Assembly: GCF_043290135.1 (NCBI RefSeq) | Contig: NC_134707.1 | Location: 138,571,319 to 138,635,318 of the forward strand | Reading direction: 5' to 3' | Length of the DNA stretch: 64,000 nt | From: Rhipicephalus microplus | Lineage: Eukaryota; Arthropoda; Arachnida; Ixodida; Ixodidae | In this document: positions 1 through 11,306 of the stretch, piece by piece | Position numbering within the stretch: the stretch's first letter is position 1 | How the letters are laid out: each line of letters starts with the position of its first letter | Notes under the pieces: model-generated | Told to the model about the DNA's origin: nothing | Database searches by the model: none | The model's input: the letters and a program-made list of their open reading frames with translations, nothing else | Translations under genes and position numbers: made by a program

Positions 1-752
1 GAGTTTCTAGTTGCGGAGTTTCTAGTTGTGGAGTTTCTAGTTGTGGAGTTTCTAGTTGTGGAATCTGTAGTTGTGGAGTATCTAGTTGTGGTGTTTCAAG
101 TTGTGGAGTTTCTAGCTGTGGAGTTTCTAGTTGCGGAGTTTCTAGTGGCAGAGTTTCTAGCTGCGGAGTTTTCTAGTTGCGGAGATTCTAGTGGCGGAGT
201 TTCAAGTTGTGGAGTTTCTAGTTGCGGAGTCTCTAGTTGTGCAGTCTCTAATTGTTGAGTTGCTAGTTGTGAAGTTTCTAGATGTGGGGTTTCTAGCTGT
301 GTAGTTTCTAGTTGCGGAGTTTCTAGTTGCAGAGTTTCTAGTTGCGGAGTTTCTAGTTGCAGAGATTCTAGTTGTGGAGTTTCTAGTTGGGGAGTTTCTA
401 GTTCTTGAGTTTCTAGCTGTGGAGTTTCTAGTCGCGGAGTTTCTGGTTGCAGAGTTTCTAGTTGCGGAGTTTCTAGATGCTGAGTTTCTAGTTGTGGAGT
501 TTCTAGTTGGGGAATTTTAGTTGTGGAGTTTCAAGTTGTGGAATTTCAAGTTGTGGAATTTATAGGTGTCGAGTTTCTAGTTGTTGAGTGTCTAGTTGTG
601 GAGTTTCTAGTTGTAGAGTTCCTAGTTGTGGAGTTTCTAGTGGTGGAGTTTCTAGTTGTTGAGTTTCTAGTTGCTGAGTTTCTAGTCGCGAAGTCTCAAA
701 TTGTGGAGTTTCTAGCTCTGGATTTTGAAGTTGTAGAGTTCCTAGTTGCGGA

Positions 753-1413
753 GTGTCTAGATGGAAGTTTCTAGTTGTTGAGTTTCTAGTTGACGAGTTT
801 CTATTTGCGAAGTCTCAAGTTGTGGAGTTTCTAGCTGTGGAGTTTCTAGTTGCGGAGTTTGTAGCTGCAGAGTTTCTAGTTGCAGAGTTTCTAGTTGTGG
901 AGATTCTAGTGTCCGAGTTTCTTGTTGCGAAGTCTCAAGTTGTGGAGTTTCTAGCTGTGGAGTTTCTAGTTGCGGAGTTTCTAGTTGCGGAGTTTCTAGT
1001 TGCGGAGTTTTCTAGTTGTGGAGATTCTAGTAGCGGAGTTTCAAGTTGTGGAGTTTCTAGTTGCGGAGTTACTAGCTGTGGAGTTTGTAGTGGCGGAGTC
1101 TCTAGTTGTGCAGTCTCTAGTTGTTGAGTTGCTAGTTGTGAAGTATATAGTTGTGGGGTTTCTAGCTCTGGAGTTTCTAGTTGCGGAGTTTCTAGTTGCA
1201 AAGTTTCTAGTTGCAGAATTTCTAGTTGCAGAGATTCTAGTTGTGGAGTTTCTAGCTGTGGAGTTTCTAGTGGTTGAGTTTACAGTTGACGAGTTTCTAT
1301 TTGCGAAGTCTCGAGTTGTGGAGTTTCTAGCTGTAAAGTTTCTAGTTGCAGAGTTTCTAGTTGCGAAGTTTTCTGTTGTGGAGTTTCCAGTTGTGGAAAT
1401 TCAATCTGTGTAG
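753..1413 (+). repeat. M1 module, alpha-prime, 135 bp short
   Basis: M1 starts at GTGTCTAGATGGAAG and ends at ATTCAATCTGTGTAG. This copy lacks nine whole units (135 bp) just before the 16-bp unit near 1,007, compared with the 796-bp form. It is followed by the M2 module, which sets alpha-prime apart from alpha. Confidence 0.88.
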
Positions 1414-1420
1414 TTTCTAG

Positions 1421-2464
1421 TTGTGGAGTCTCAATTTTGGAGTTCCAAGTTGTGGAGTCTCTAGTTGTCGAGTTTCTAGTTGTGGAGTGTCTATTTGTGG
1501 AGTGTCTATTTGTGGAGTTTCTAGTTGTGGAATTTCTAGCTGTGGAGTTTCTAGTTGCGGAGTTTGTAGTTGCGGAGTTTCCAGTTGCAGAGTTTTTAGT
1601 TGTGGAGATTCTAGTTGCCGAGTTTCTTGTTGCGAAGTCTCAAGTTTTGGAGTTTGTATCTGTGGAGTTTCTAGTTGCAGAGTTTCTAGTTGTGGAGTTT
1701 CTAGTTGTGGAGTTTCTAGTTGTGGAATTTGTAGTTGTGGAGTATCTAGTTGTGGTGTTTCAAGTTGTGGAGTTTCTAGCTGTGGAGTTTCTAGTTGCGG
1801 AGTTTCTAGTGGCAAAGTTTCTAGTTGCGGAGTTTGCTAGTTGTGGAGATTCTAGCTGTGGAGTTTCTAGTTGCAGAGTTTCTAGTTGTGGAGTTTCTAG
1901 TTGTGGAGTTTCTAGTTGTGGGATTTGTAGTTGTGGAGGATCGTGTTGTGGTGTTTCAAGTTGTGGAGTTTCTAGCTGTGGAGTTTCTAGTTGTGGAGTT
2001 TCTTGTGGCAGAGTTTCTAGTTGCGGAGTTTTCTAGTTGTGGAGATTCTAGTGGCGGAGTTTCAAGTTGTGAAGTTTCTAGTTGCGGAGTTACTAGCTGT
2101 GGAGTTTCCAGGTGCGGAGTCTCTAGTTTTGCAGTCTATAGTTGTTGAGTTGCTAGTTGTGAAGTTTATAGTTGCGGGGTTTCTAGCTGTGGAGTGTCTA
2201 GTTGTGGGGTTTGTAGTTGCAGAGTTTCTAGTTTCGGAGTTTCTAGTTGCAGAGATTCTAGTGGTGGAGTTTCTAGTTGTGGAGTCTCTAGTTGTGGAGT
2301 TTCTAGCTGTGGAGTTTCTAGTGGTTGAGTTTCCAGTTGACGAGTTTCTATTTGCGAAGTCTCAAGTTGTGGAGTTTCTAGCTGTAAAGTTTCTAGTTGC
2401 AGAGTTTCTAGTTGCGAAGTTTCCAGTTGTGGAGTTTCCAGTTGTGGAAATTCAATCTGTGTAG
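1421..2464 (+). repeat. M2 module, copy I (1,044 bp)
   Basis: It begins after the first ATTCAATCTGTGTAG and ends at a second one. Landmarks are GAGTTTTGGAGTTTG-type units near 1,645, a GAGTTTGCTAGTTGTG 16-bp unit near 1,832, and GTGGAGGATCGTG near 1,935. It follows only alpha-prime M1. Confidence 0.85.
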
Positions 2465-4479
2465 TTTCTAGTTGTGGAGTCTCAATTTTGGAGTTCCTAG
2501 TTGTGGAGTCTCTAGTTGTCGAGTTTCTAGTTGTGGAGTGTCTATTTGTGGAGTTTCTAGTTGTGAAGTTTCTAGTTGTGGAGTATCTAGTTGGAGTTTT
2601 TAGATTTCGAGCTTCTAGTTGTAGATTTTCTATTTGCAGAGTTCCTCATTGTGGAGTTTCTAGTTGTGGGGTTTCTAGTTGTGGAAATTCTAGCTGTGGA
2701 GTTTCTACTTATGAAATCCCTAGTTGTGGAGTTTCTAGTTGTGGAGTTTCTAGTTGTGGAGTTTCTTGTGGGGAGTTTCTATTTGCGGAGTTTCTAGTTG
2801 CGGAGTTTCCAGTTGGGGAGTTTCTACTTGGGTTTATAGTTGTGGAATTTCTAGTTGCAGAGTTTCGAGTTGCGGAGTTTCAAGTTGTGGAGTTTCTAGT
2901 TGCGGAGTTTCTAGTTGCGGAGTCTCTAGTTGTGCAGTCTCTAGTTGTTGAGTTTCTAGTTGTGAAGTTTATAGTTGAGGGGTTTCTAGCTGTGGAGTTT
3001 CTAGTTGCGGAGTTTCTATTTGCAGAGTTTCTAGTTGCGGAGTTTTTAGCTGCAGAGTTTCTAGTTGTGGAGTTTCTAGTTGTGGAGTTTCTAGTTGTGG
3101 AGTTTTAGTTGTGCGTTTCCAGTTGAGGAATTCATAGGTGTGGAGTTTGTAGTTGTTGAGTTTCTAGTTATCGGGTTTCTAGTTGCAGAATTTTTAGTGG
3201 TGGAGTATCTAGTTGTGGAGCTTTTATTTGAAGAGTCTCTAGTTGTTGAGTCTCTAGCTGTGGAAATTCTAGTTGTGGAGTTTCTAGTTGAAGAGTTTGT
3301 TGTTGCGGAGTTTCTAGATTGTGTTTTTCTAGTTGTAGAGTTTCTGGCTGTGGAGTTTCCAGTTGCGGAGTTTCTAGTTGTGGAGTTTCTAGTTGTGAGC
3401 TTTGTAGTTGTGGAGTTTCTAGTGGTAGAGTTTCTAGTTGTGGAATCTCTAGTTGTGGAGTTTCTAGTGGTGGAGTATCTAAATGCGAACTCTCAAGTTG
3501 TGGAGTTTCTAGTTGTGGAGTTTCTAGCTGTGGAGTTTCTAGTTGTTGAGTTTCTAGTTGACGAGTTTCTATTTGCGAAGTCTCAAGTGTTGGAGTTTCT
3601 AGCTGTGGAGTTTCTAGTTGCGGAGTTTGTAGTTGCGGAGTTTGTAGTTGAAGAGTTTCTAGTTGTGGAGATTCTATTTGCCGAGTTTCTTGTTGCGAAG
3701 TCTCAAGTTGTGGAGTTTCTAGCTGTGGAATTTCTAGTTGCGGAGTTTCTAGTTGTGGAGTTTCTAGTTGTGGAGTTTCTAGTTGTGGAATCTGTAGTTG
3801 TGGAGTATCTAGTTGTGGTGTTTCAAGTTGTGGAGTTTCTAGCTGTGGAGTTTCTAGTTGCGGAGTTTCTAGTGGCAGAGTTTCTAGCTGCGGAGTTTTC
3901 TAGTTGCGGAGATTCTAGTGGCGGAGTTTCAAGTTGTGGAGTTTCTAGTTGCGGAGTCTCTAGTTGTGCAGTCTCTAATTGTTGAGTTGCTAGTTGTGAA
4001 GTTTCTAGATGTGGGGTTTCTAGCTGTGTAGTTTCTAGTTGCGGAGTTTCTAGTTGCAGAGTTTCTAGTTGCGGAGTTTCTAGTTGCAGAGATTCTAGTT
4101 GTGGAGTTTCTAGTTGGGGAGTTTCTAGTTGTTGAGTTTCTAGCTGTGGAGTTTCTAGTCGCGGAGTTTCTGGTTGCAGAGTTTCTAGTTGCGGAGTTTC
4201 TAGATGCTGAGTTTCTAGTTGTGGAGTTTCTAGTTGGGGAATTTTAGTTGTGGAGTTTCAAGTTGTGGAATTTCAAGTTGTGGAATTCATAGGTGTCGAG
4301 TTTCTAGTTGTTGAGTGTCTAGTTGTGGAGTTTCTAGTTGTAGAGTTCCTAGTTGTGGAGTTTCTAGTGGTGGAGTTTCTAGTTGTTGAGTTTCTAGTTG
4401 CTGAGTTTCTAGTCGCGAAGTCTCAAATTGTGGAGTTTCTAGCTCTGGATTTTGAAGTTGTAGAGTTCCTAGTTGCGGA

Positions 4480-5275
4480 GTGTCTAGATGGAAGTTTCTA
4501 GTTGTTGAGTTTCTAGTTGACGAGTTTCTATTTGCGAAGTCTCAAGTTGTGGAGTTTCTAGCTGTGGAGTTTCTAGTTGCGGAGTTTGTAGCTGCAGAGT
4601 TTCTAGTTGCAGAGTTTCTAGTTGTGGAGATTCTAGTGTCCGAGTTTCTTGTTGCGAAGTCTCAAGTTGTGGAGTTTCTAGCTGTGGAGTTTCTAGTTGC
4701 GGAGTTTCTAGTTGCGGAGTTTCTAGTTGCGGAGTTTCTAGTTGTGGAGTTTCTAGTTGTGGAATTTGTAGTTGTGGAGTATCGTGTTGTGGTGTTTCAA
4801 GTTGTGGAGTTTCTAGCTGTGGAGTTTCTAGTTGTGGAGTTTCTAGTTGCAGAGTTTCTAGTTGCGGAGTTTTCTAGTTGTGGAGATTCTAGTAGCGGAG
4901 TTTCAAGTTGTGGAGTTTCTAGTTGCGGAGTTACTAGCTGTGGAGTTTGTAGTGGCGGAGTCTCTAGTTGTGCAGTCTCTAGTTGTTGAGTTGCTAGTTG
5001 TGAAGTATATAGTTGTGGGGTTTCTAGCTCTGGAGTTTCTAGTTGCGGAGTTTCTAGTTGCAAAGTTTCTAGTTGCAGAATTTCTAGTTGCAGAGATTCT
5101 AGTTGTGGAGTTTCTAGCTGTGGAGTTTCTAGTGGTTGAGTTTACAGTTGACGAGTTTCTATTTGCGAAGTCTCGAGTTGTGGAGTTTCTAGCTGTAAAG
5201 TTTCTAGTTGCAGAGTTTCTAGTTGCGAAGTTTTCTGTTGTGGAGTTTCCAGTTGTGGAAATTCAATCTGTGTAG
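4480..5275 (+). repeat. M1 module, alpha (reference 796-bp form)
   Basis: This is the full form used here as the reference. It carries GTAGCTGCAGAGTTTC, an internal 16-bp unit (GAGTTTTCTAGTTGTG) near 4,868, GTAGCGG after it, and GAATTTCTAGTTGCA near 5,087. It lies 3,143 bp before the beta copy. The sequence after it leads to the 13-bp unit and the TATAAAAT landmark at 5,521. Confidence 0.9.
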
Positions 5276-7622
5276 TTTCTAGTTGTGGAGTCTCAATTTT
5301 GGAGTTCCAAGTTGTGGAGTCTCTAGTTGTCGAGTTTCTAGTTGTGGAGTGTCTATTTGTGGAGTGTCTATTTGTGGAGTTTCTAGTTGTGAAGTTTCTA
5401 GTTGTGGAGTTTCTAGTTGGAGTATTTAGTTTTCGAGCTTCTAGTTGTAGATTTTCTATTTGCAGAGTTCCTCATTGTTGGGTTTCTAGTTGTGGAAATT
5501 CTAGCTGTGGAGTTTCTACTTATAAAATCTCTAGTCGAGGAGTTTCTAGTTGTGTAGTTTCTATCTGAGGAGTTTCTAAATGCAAAGTCTCTAGTTGTGC
5601 AGTCTCTAGTTGTGGAGTTTCTAGTTGTGGAGTTTCTTCTTGGGGAGTTTCTAGTTGTGAAGTTTCTAGTTGTGGATTTTCTAGTTGCGGAGTTTCTAGT
5701 TGCGGAGTTTCCAGTTGGGGAGTTTCTACTTGAGTTTATAGTTGTGGATTTTCTAGTTGCAAAGTTTCGATTTGCAGAGTTTCAAGTTGTGGAGTTTCTA
5801 GTTGCGGAGATTCTAGCTGCGGAGTTTCTAGTTGCGGAGTCTCTAGTTGTGCAGCCTCTAGTTGTTGAGTTTCTAGTTGTGAAGTTTATAGTTGAGGAGT
5901 TTCTAGCTGTGGAGTTTCTAGTTGCGGAGTTTCTATTTGCAGAGTTTCTAGTTGCGGAGTTTTTAGCTGCAGAGTTTCTAGTTGTGGAGTTTCTAGTTGT
6001 GGAGTTTTAGTTGTGGCGTTTCCAGTTGAGGAATTTATAGGTGTGGAGTTTGTAGTTGTTGAGTTTCTAGTTGTCGGGTTTCTAGTTGCAGAATTTCTAG
6101 TTGTGGAGTGTCTAGTTGTGGAGCTTTTAGTTGAAGAGTCTCTAGTTGTTGAGTCTCTAGCTGTGGAAATTCTGGTTGTGGAGTTTCTAGTTGAAGAGTT
6201 TGTTGTTGCGGAGTTTCTAGATGGTGTTTTTCTAGTTGTAGAGTTTCTGGCTGTGGAGTTTAGAGGTGCGGAGTTTCTGGTTGTGGAGTTTCTAGTTGTG
6301 AGGTTTGTAGTTGTGGAGTTTCTAGTGGTAGAGTTTCTAGTTGTGGAATCTCTAGTTGTGGAGTTTCTAGTTGTGGAGTATCTAAATGCGAACTCTCAAG
6401 TTGTGGAGTTTCTAGTTGTGGAGTTTCTAGCTGTGGAGTTTTTAGTTGTTGAGTTTCTAGTTGACGAGTTTCTATTTGCGAAGTCTCAAGTGTTGGAGTT
6501 TCTAGCTGTGGAGTTTCTAGTTGCGGAGTTTGTAGTTGCGGATTTTCTAGTTGCAGAGTTTCTAGTTGTGGAGATTCTATTTGCCGAGTTTCTTGTTGCG
6601 AAGTCTCAAGTTGTGGAGTTTCTAGCTGTGGAGTTTCTAGTTGCGGAGTTTCTAGTTTTGGAGTTTCTAGTTGTTTAGTTTCTAGTTTTGGAATTTGTAG
6701 TTGTGGAGTATCTAGTTGTGGTGTTTCAAGTTGTGGAGTTTGTAGCTGTGGAGTTTCTAGTTGCGGAGTTTCTAGTGGCAGAGTTTCTAGCTGCGGAGTT
6801 TTCTAGTTGTGGAGATTCTAGTGGCGGAGTTTCAAGTTGTGGAGTTTCAAGTTGCGGAGTTACTAGCTGTGGAGTTTCTAGTTGCGGAGTCTCTAGTTGT
6901 GCAGTCTCTAGTGTTTGAGTTGCTAGTTGTGAAGTTTCTAGTTGTGGGGTTTCTAGCTGTGTAGTTTCTAGTTGCGGAGTTTCTAGTTGCAGAGTTTCTA
7001 GTTGCGGAGTTTCTAGTTGCAGAGATTCTAGTTGTGGAGTTTCTGGTTGGGGAGTTTCTAGTTGTTGAGTTTCTAGCTGTGGAGTTTCTAGTCGCGGAGT
7101 TTCTAGTTGCGGAGTTTCTAGTCGCGGAGTTTCTGGTTGCAGAGTTTCTAGTTACGGAGTTTCTAGATGCAGAGTTTTTAGTTGTGGAGTTTCTAGTTGT
7201 GGAGTTTTAGTTGTGGAGTTTCAAGTTGTGGAATTTCAAGTTGTGGAATTTATAGGTGTCGAGTTTCTAGTTGTTGAGTGTCTAGTTGTGGAGTTTCTAG
7301 TTGCGGAGTTTCTAGTTGTGGAGTTTCTACTTGTGGAGTTTCTAGTTGTGGAGTTTTGAGTTGCGGAGTTTCTGGTGTCGGAGTTTCAGGTTGTGGAGTT
7401 TCTAATGGTGGAGTTTGTTAGTGTGGAGTATCTTGTTGTGGAGTTTCAAGTTCAGGAGTTTTTAGTTGTGGATTTCGAAGTTGTAGAGTTCCTAGTTGTG
7501 GAGTTTCTAGTGGTGGAGTTTCTAGTTGTTGAGTTTCTAGTTGCTGAGTTTCTAGTCGCGAAGTCTCAAATTGTGGAGTTTCTAGCTCTGGATTTTGAAG
7601 TTGTAGAGTTCCTAGTTGCGGA

Positions 7623-8418
7623 GTGTCTAGATGGAAGTTTCTAGTTGTTGAGTTTCTAGTTGACGAGTTTCTATTTGCGAAGTCTCAAGTTGTGGAGTTT
7701 CTAGCTGTGGAGTTTCTAGTTGCGGAGTTTGTAGCTGCAGAGTTTCTAGTTGCAGAGTTTCTAGTTGTGGAGATTCTAGTGTCCGAGTTTCTTGTTGCGA
7801 AGTCTCAAGTTGTGGAGTTTCTAGCTGTGGAGTTTCTAGTTGCGGAGTTTCTAGTTGCGGAGTTTCTAGTTGCGGAGTTTCTAGTTGTGGAGTTTCTAGT
7901 TGTGGAATTTGTACTTGTGGAGTATCGTGTTGTGGTGTTTCAAGTTGTGGAGTTTCTAGCTGTGGAGTTTCTAGTTGTGGAGTTTCTAGTTGCAGAGTTT
8001 CTAGTTGCGGAGTTTTCTAGTTGTGGAGATTCTAGTAGCGGAGTTTCAAGTTGTGGAGTTTCTAGTTGCGGAGTTACTAGCTGTGGAGTTTGTAGTGGCG
8101 GAGTCTCTAGTTGTGCAGTCTCTAGTTGTTGAGTTGCTAGTTGTGAAGTATATAGTTGTGGGGTTTCTAGCTCTGGAGTTTCTAGTTGCGGAGTTTCTAG
8201 TTGCAAAGTTTCTAGGTGCAGAATTTCTAGTTGCAGAGATTCTAGTTGTGGAGTTTCTAGCTGTGGAGTTTCTAGTGGTTGAGTTTACAGTTGACGAGTT
8301 TCTATTTGCGAAGTCTCGAGTTGTGGAGTTTCTAGCTGTAAAGTTTCTAGTTGCAGAGTTTCTAGTTGCGAAGTTTTCTGTTGTGGAGTTTCCAGTTGTG
8401 GAAATTCAATCTGTGTAG
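7623..8418 (+). repeat. M1 module, beta
   Basis: It is marked by the unit GAATTTGTACTTGTG at 7,905-7,919 where alpha has GTAGTTG. G at 8,216 is private to this copy; the beta copies at 24,627 and 33,784 have T there. Length 796 bp. It lies 2,888 bp before the gamma copy because 255 bp (17 units) are missing downstream, near 9,275, relative to the alpha repeat. Confidence 0.9.
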
Positions 8419-10510
8419 TTTCTAGTTGTGGAGTCTCAATTTTGGAGTTCCAAGTTGTGGAGTCTCTAGTTGTCGAGTTTCTAGTTGTGGAGTGTCTATT
8501 TGTGGAGTGTCTATTTGTGGAGTTTCTAGTTGTGAAGTTTCTAGTTGTGGAGTTTCTAGTTGGAGTTTTTAGTTTTCGAGCTTCTAGTTGTAGATTTTCT
8601 ATTTGCAGAGTTCCTCATTGTTGGGTTTCTAGTTGTGGAAATTCTAGCTGTGGAGTTTCTACTTATAAAATCTCTAGTCGAGGAGTTTCTAGTTGTGTAG
8701 TTTCTATCTGAGGAGTTTCTAAATGCAAAGTCTCTAGTTGTGCAGTCTCTAGTTGTGGAGTTTCTAGTTGCGGAGTTTCTTCTTGGGGAGTTTCTAGTTG
8801 TGAAGTTTCTAGTTGTGGATTTTCTAGTTGCGGAGTTTCTAGTTGCGGAGTTTCCAGTTGGGGAGTTTCTACTTGAGTTTATAGTTGTGGATTTTCTAGT
8901 TGCAAAGTTTCGATTTGCAGAGTTTCAAGTTGTGGAGTTTCTAGTTGCGGAGATTCTAGCTGCGGAGTTTCTAGTTGCGGAGTCTCTAGTTGTGCAGCCT
9001 CTAGTTGTTGAGTTTCTAGTTGTGAAGTTTATAGTTGAGGAGTTTCTAGCTGTGGAGTTTCTAGTTGCGGAGTTTCTATTTGCAGAGTTTCTAGTTGCGG
9101 AGTTTTTAGCTGCAGAGTTTCTAGTTGTGGAGTTTCTAGTTGTGGAGTTTTAGTTGTGGCGTTTCCAGTTGAGGAATTTATAGGTGTGGAGTTTGTAGTT
9201 GTTGAGTTTCTAGTTGTCGGGTTTCTAGTTGCAGAATTTCTAGTTGTGGAGTGTCTAGTTGTGGAGTTTTTAGTTGAGGAGTCTCAAGTTGTGGAGTTTC
9301 TAGTTGTGGAGTTTCTAGCTGTGGAGTTTTTAGTTGTTGAGTTTCTAGTTGACGAGTTTCTATTTGCGAAGTCTCAAGTGTTGGAGTTTCTAGCTGTGGA
9401 GTTTCTAGTTGCGGAGTTTGTAGTTGCGGAGTTTCTAGTTGCAGAGTTTCTAGTTGTGGAGATTCTATTTGCCGAGTTTCTTGTTGCGAAGTCTCAAGTT
9501 GTGGAGTTTCTAGCTGTGGAGTTTCTAGTTGCGGAGTTTCTAGTTTTGGAGTTTCTAGTTGTGGAGTTTCTAGTTTTGGAATTTGTAGTTGTGGAGTATC
9601 TAGTTGTGGTGTTTCAAGTTGTGGAGTTTCTAGCTGTGGAGTTTCTAGTTGCGGAGTTTCTAGTGGCAGAGTTTCTAGCTGCGGAGTTTTCTAGTTGTGG
9701 AGATTCTAGTGGCGGAGTTTCAAGTTGTGGAGTTTCAAGTTGCGGAGTTACTAGCTGTGGAGTTTCTAGTTGCGGAGTCTCTAGTTGTGCAGTCTCTAGT
9801 TGTTGAGTTGCTAGTTGTGAAGTTTCTAGTTGTGGGGTTTCTAGCTGTGTAGTTTCTAGTTGCGGAGTTTCTAGTTGCAGAGTTTCTAGTTGCGGAGTTT
9901 CTAGTTGCAGAGATTCTAGTTGTGGAGTTTCTGGTTGGGGAGTTTCTAGTTGTTGAGTTTCTAGCTGTGGAGTTTCTAGTCGCGGAGTTTCTAGTTGCGG
10001 AGTTTCTAGTCGCGGAGTTTCTGGTTGCAGAGTTTCTAGTTACGGAGTTTCTAGATGCAGAGTTTTTAGTTGTGGAGTTTCTAGTTGTGGAGTTTTAGTT
10101 GTGGAGTTTCAAGTTGTGGAATTTCAAGTTGTGGAATTTATAGGTGTCGAGTTTCTAGTTGTTGAGTGTCTAGTTGTGGAGTTTCTAGTTGCGGAGTTTC
10201 TAGTTGTGGAGTTTCTACTTGTGGAGTTTCTAGTTGTGGAGTTTTGAGTTGCGGAGTTTCTGGTGTCGGAGTTTCAGGTTGTGGAGTTTCTAATGGTGGA
10301 GTTTGTTAGTGTGGAGTATCTTGTTGTGGAGTTTCAAGTTCAGGAGTTTTTAGTTGTGGATTTCGAAGTTGTAGAGTTCCTAGTTGTGGAGGTTCTAGTG
10401 GTGTAGTTTCTAGTTGTTGAGTTTCTAGTTGCTGAGTTTCTAGTCGCGAAGTCTCAAATTGTGGAGTTTCTAGCTGTGGATTTTGAAGTTGTAGAGTTCC
10501 TAGTTGCGGA

Positions 10511-11306
10511 GTGTCTAGATGGAAGTTTCTAGTTGTTGAGTTTCTAGTTGACGAGTTTCTATTTGCGAAGTCTCAAGTTGTGGAGTTTCTAGCTGTGGAG
10601 TTTCTAGTTGCGGAGTTTGTAGCTGCAGATTATCTAGTTGCAGAGTTTCTAGTTGTGGAGATTCTAGTGTCCGAGTTTCTTGTTGCGAAGTCTCAAGTTG
10701 TGGAGTTTCTAGCTGTGGAGTTTCTAGTTGCGGAGTTTCTAGTTGCAGAGTTTCTAGTTGCGGAGTTTCTAGTTGTGGAGTTTCTAGTTGTGGAATTTGT
10801 AGTTGTGGAGTATCGTGTTGTGGTGTTTCAAGTTGTGGAGTTTCTAGCTGTGGAGTTTCTAGTTGTGGAGTTTCTAGTTGCAGAGTTTCTAGTTGCGGAG
10901 TTTTCTAGTTGTGGAGATTCTAGTGGCGGAGTTTCAAGTTGTGGAGTTTCTAGTTGCGGAGTTACTAGCTGTGGAGTTTGTAGTGGCGGAGTCTCTAGTT
11001 GTGCAGTCTCTAGTTGTTGAGTTGCTAGTTGTGAAGTATATAGTTGTGGGGTTTCTAGCTCTGGAGTTTCTAGTTGCGGAGTTTCTAGTTGCAAAGTTTC
11101 TAGTTGCGGAATTTCTAGTTGCAGAGATTCTAGTTGTGGAGTTTTTAGCTGTGGAGTTTCTAGTGGTTGAGTTTACAGTTGACGAGTTTCTATTTGCGAA
11201 ATCTCGAGTTGTGGAGTTTCTAGCTGTGAAGTTTCTAGTTGCAGAGTTTCTAGTTGCGAAGTTTTCAGTTGTGGAGTTTCCAGTTGTGGAAATTCAATCT
11301 GTGTAG
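10511..11306 (+). repeat. M1 module, gamma
   Basis: Gamma copies carry a TATCTAG unit after GTAGCTGCAG (here GATTATCTAGTTGCA at 10,628), GTGGCGG instead of GTAGCGG after the 16-bp unit, GCGGAATTTC near 11,107 and GCGAAATCTCG near 11,198. The T in GATTATC is private to this copy. Length 796 bp. Confidence 0.9.

Noticed and set aside
3223..3228. Minus-strand AATAAA polyadenylation signal (TTTATT on +), also near 14,700, 20,227, 29,384, 40,910, 50,036 and 58,805
   Set aside because: It is one variant of the GAGCTTTTAGTTGAAG unit and no gene or transcript end is visible beside it.
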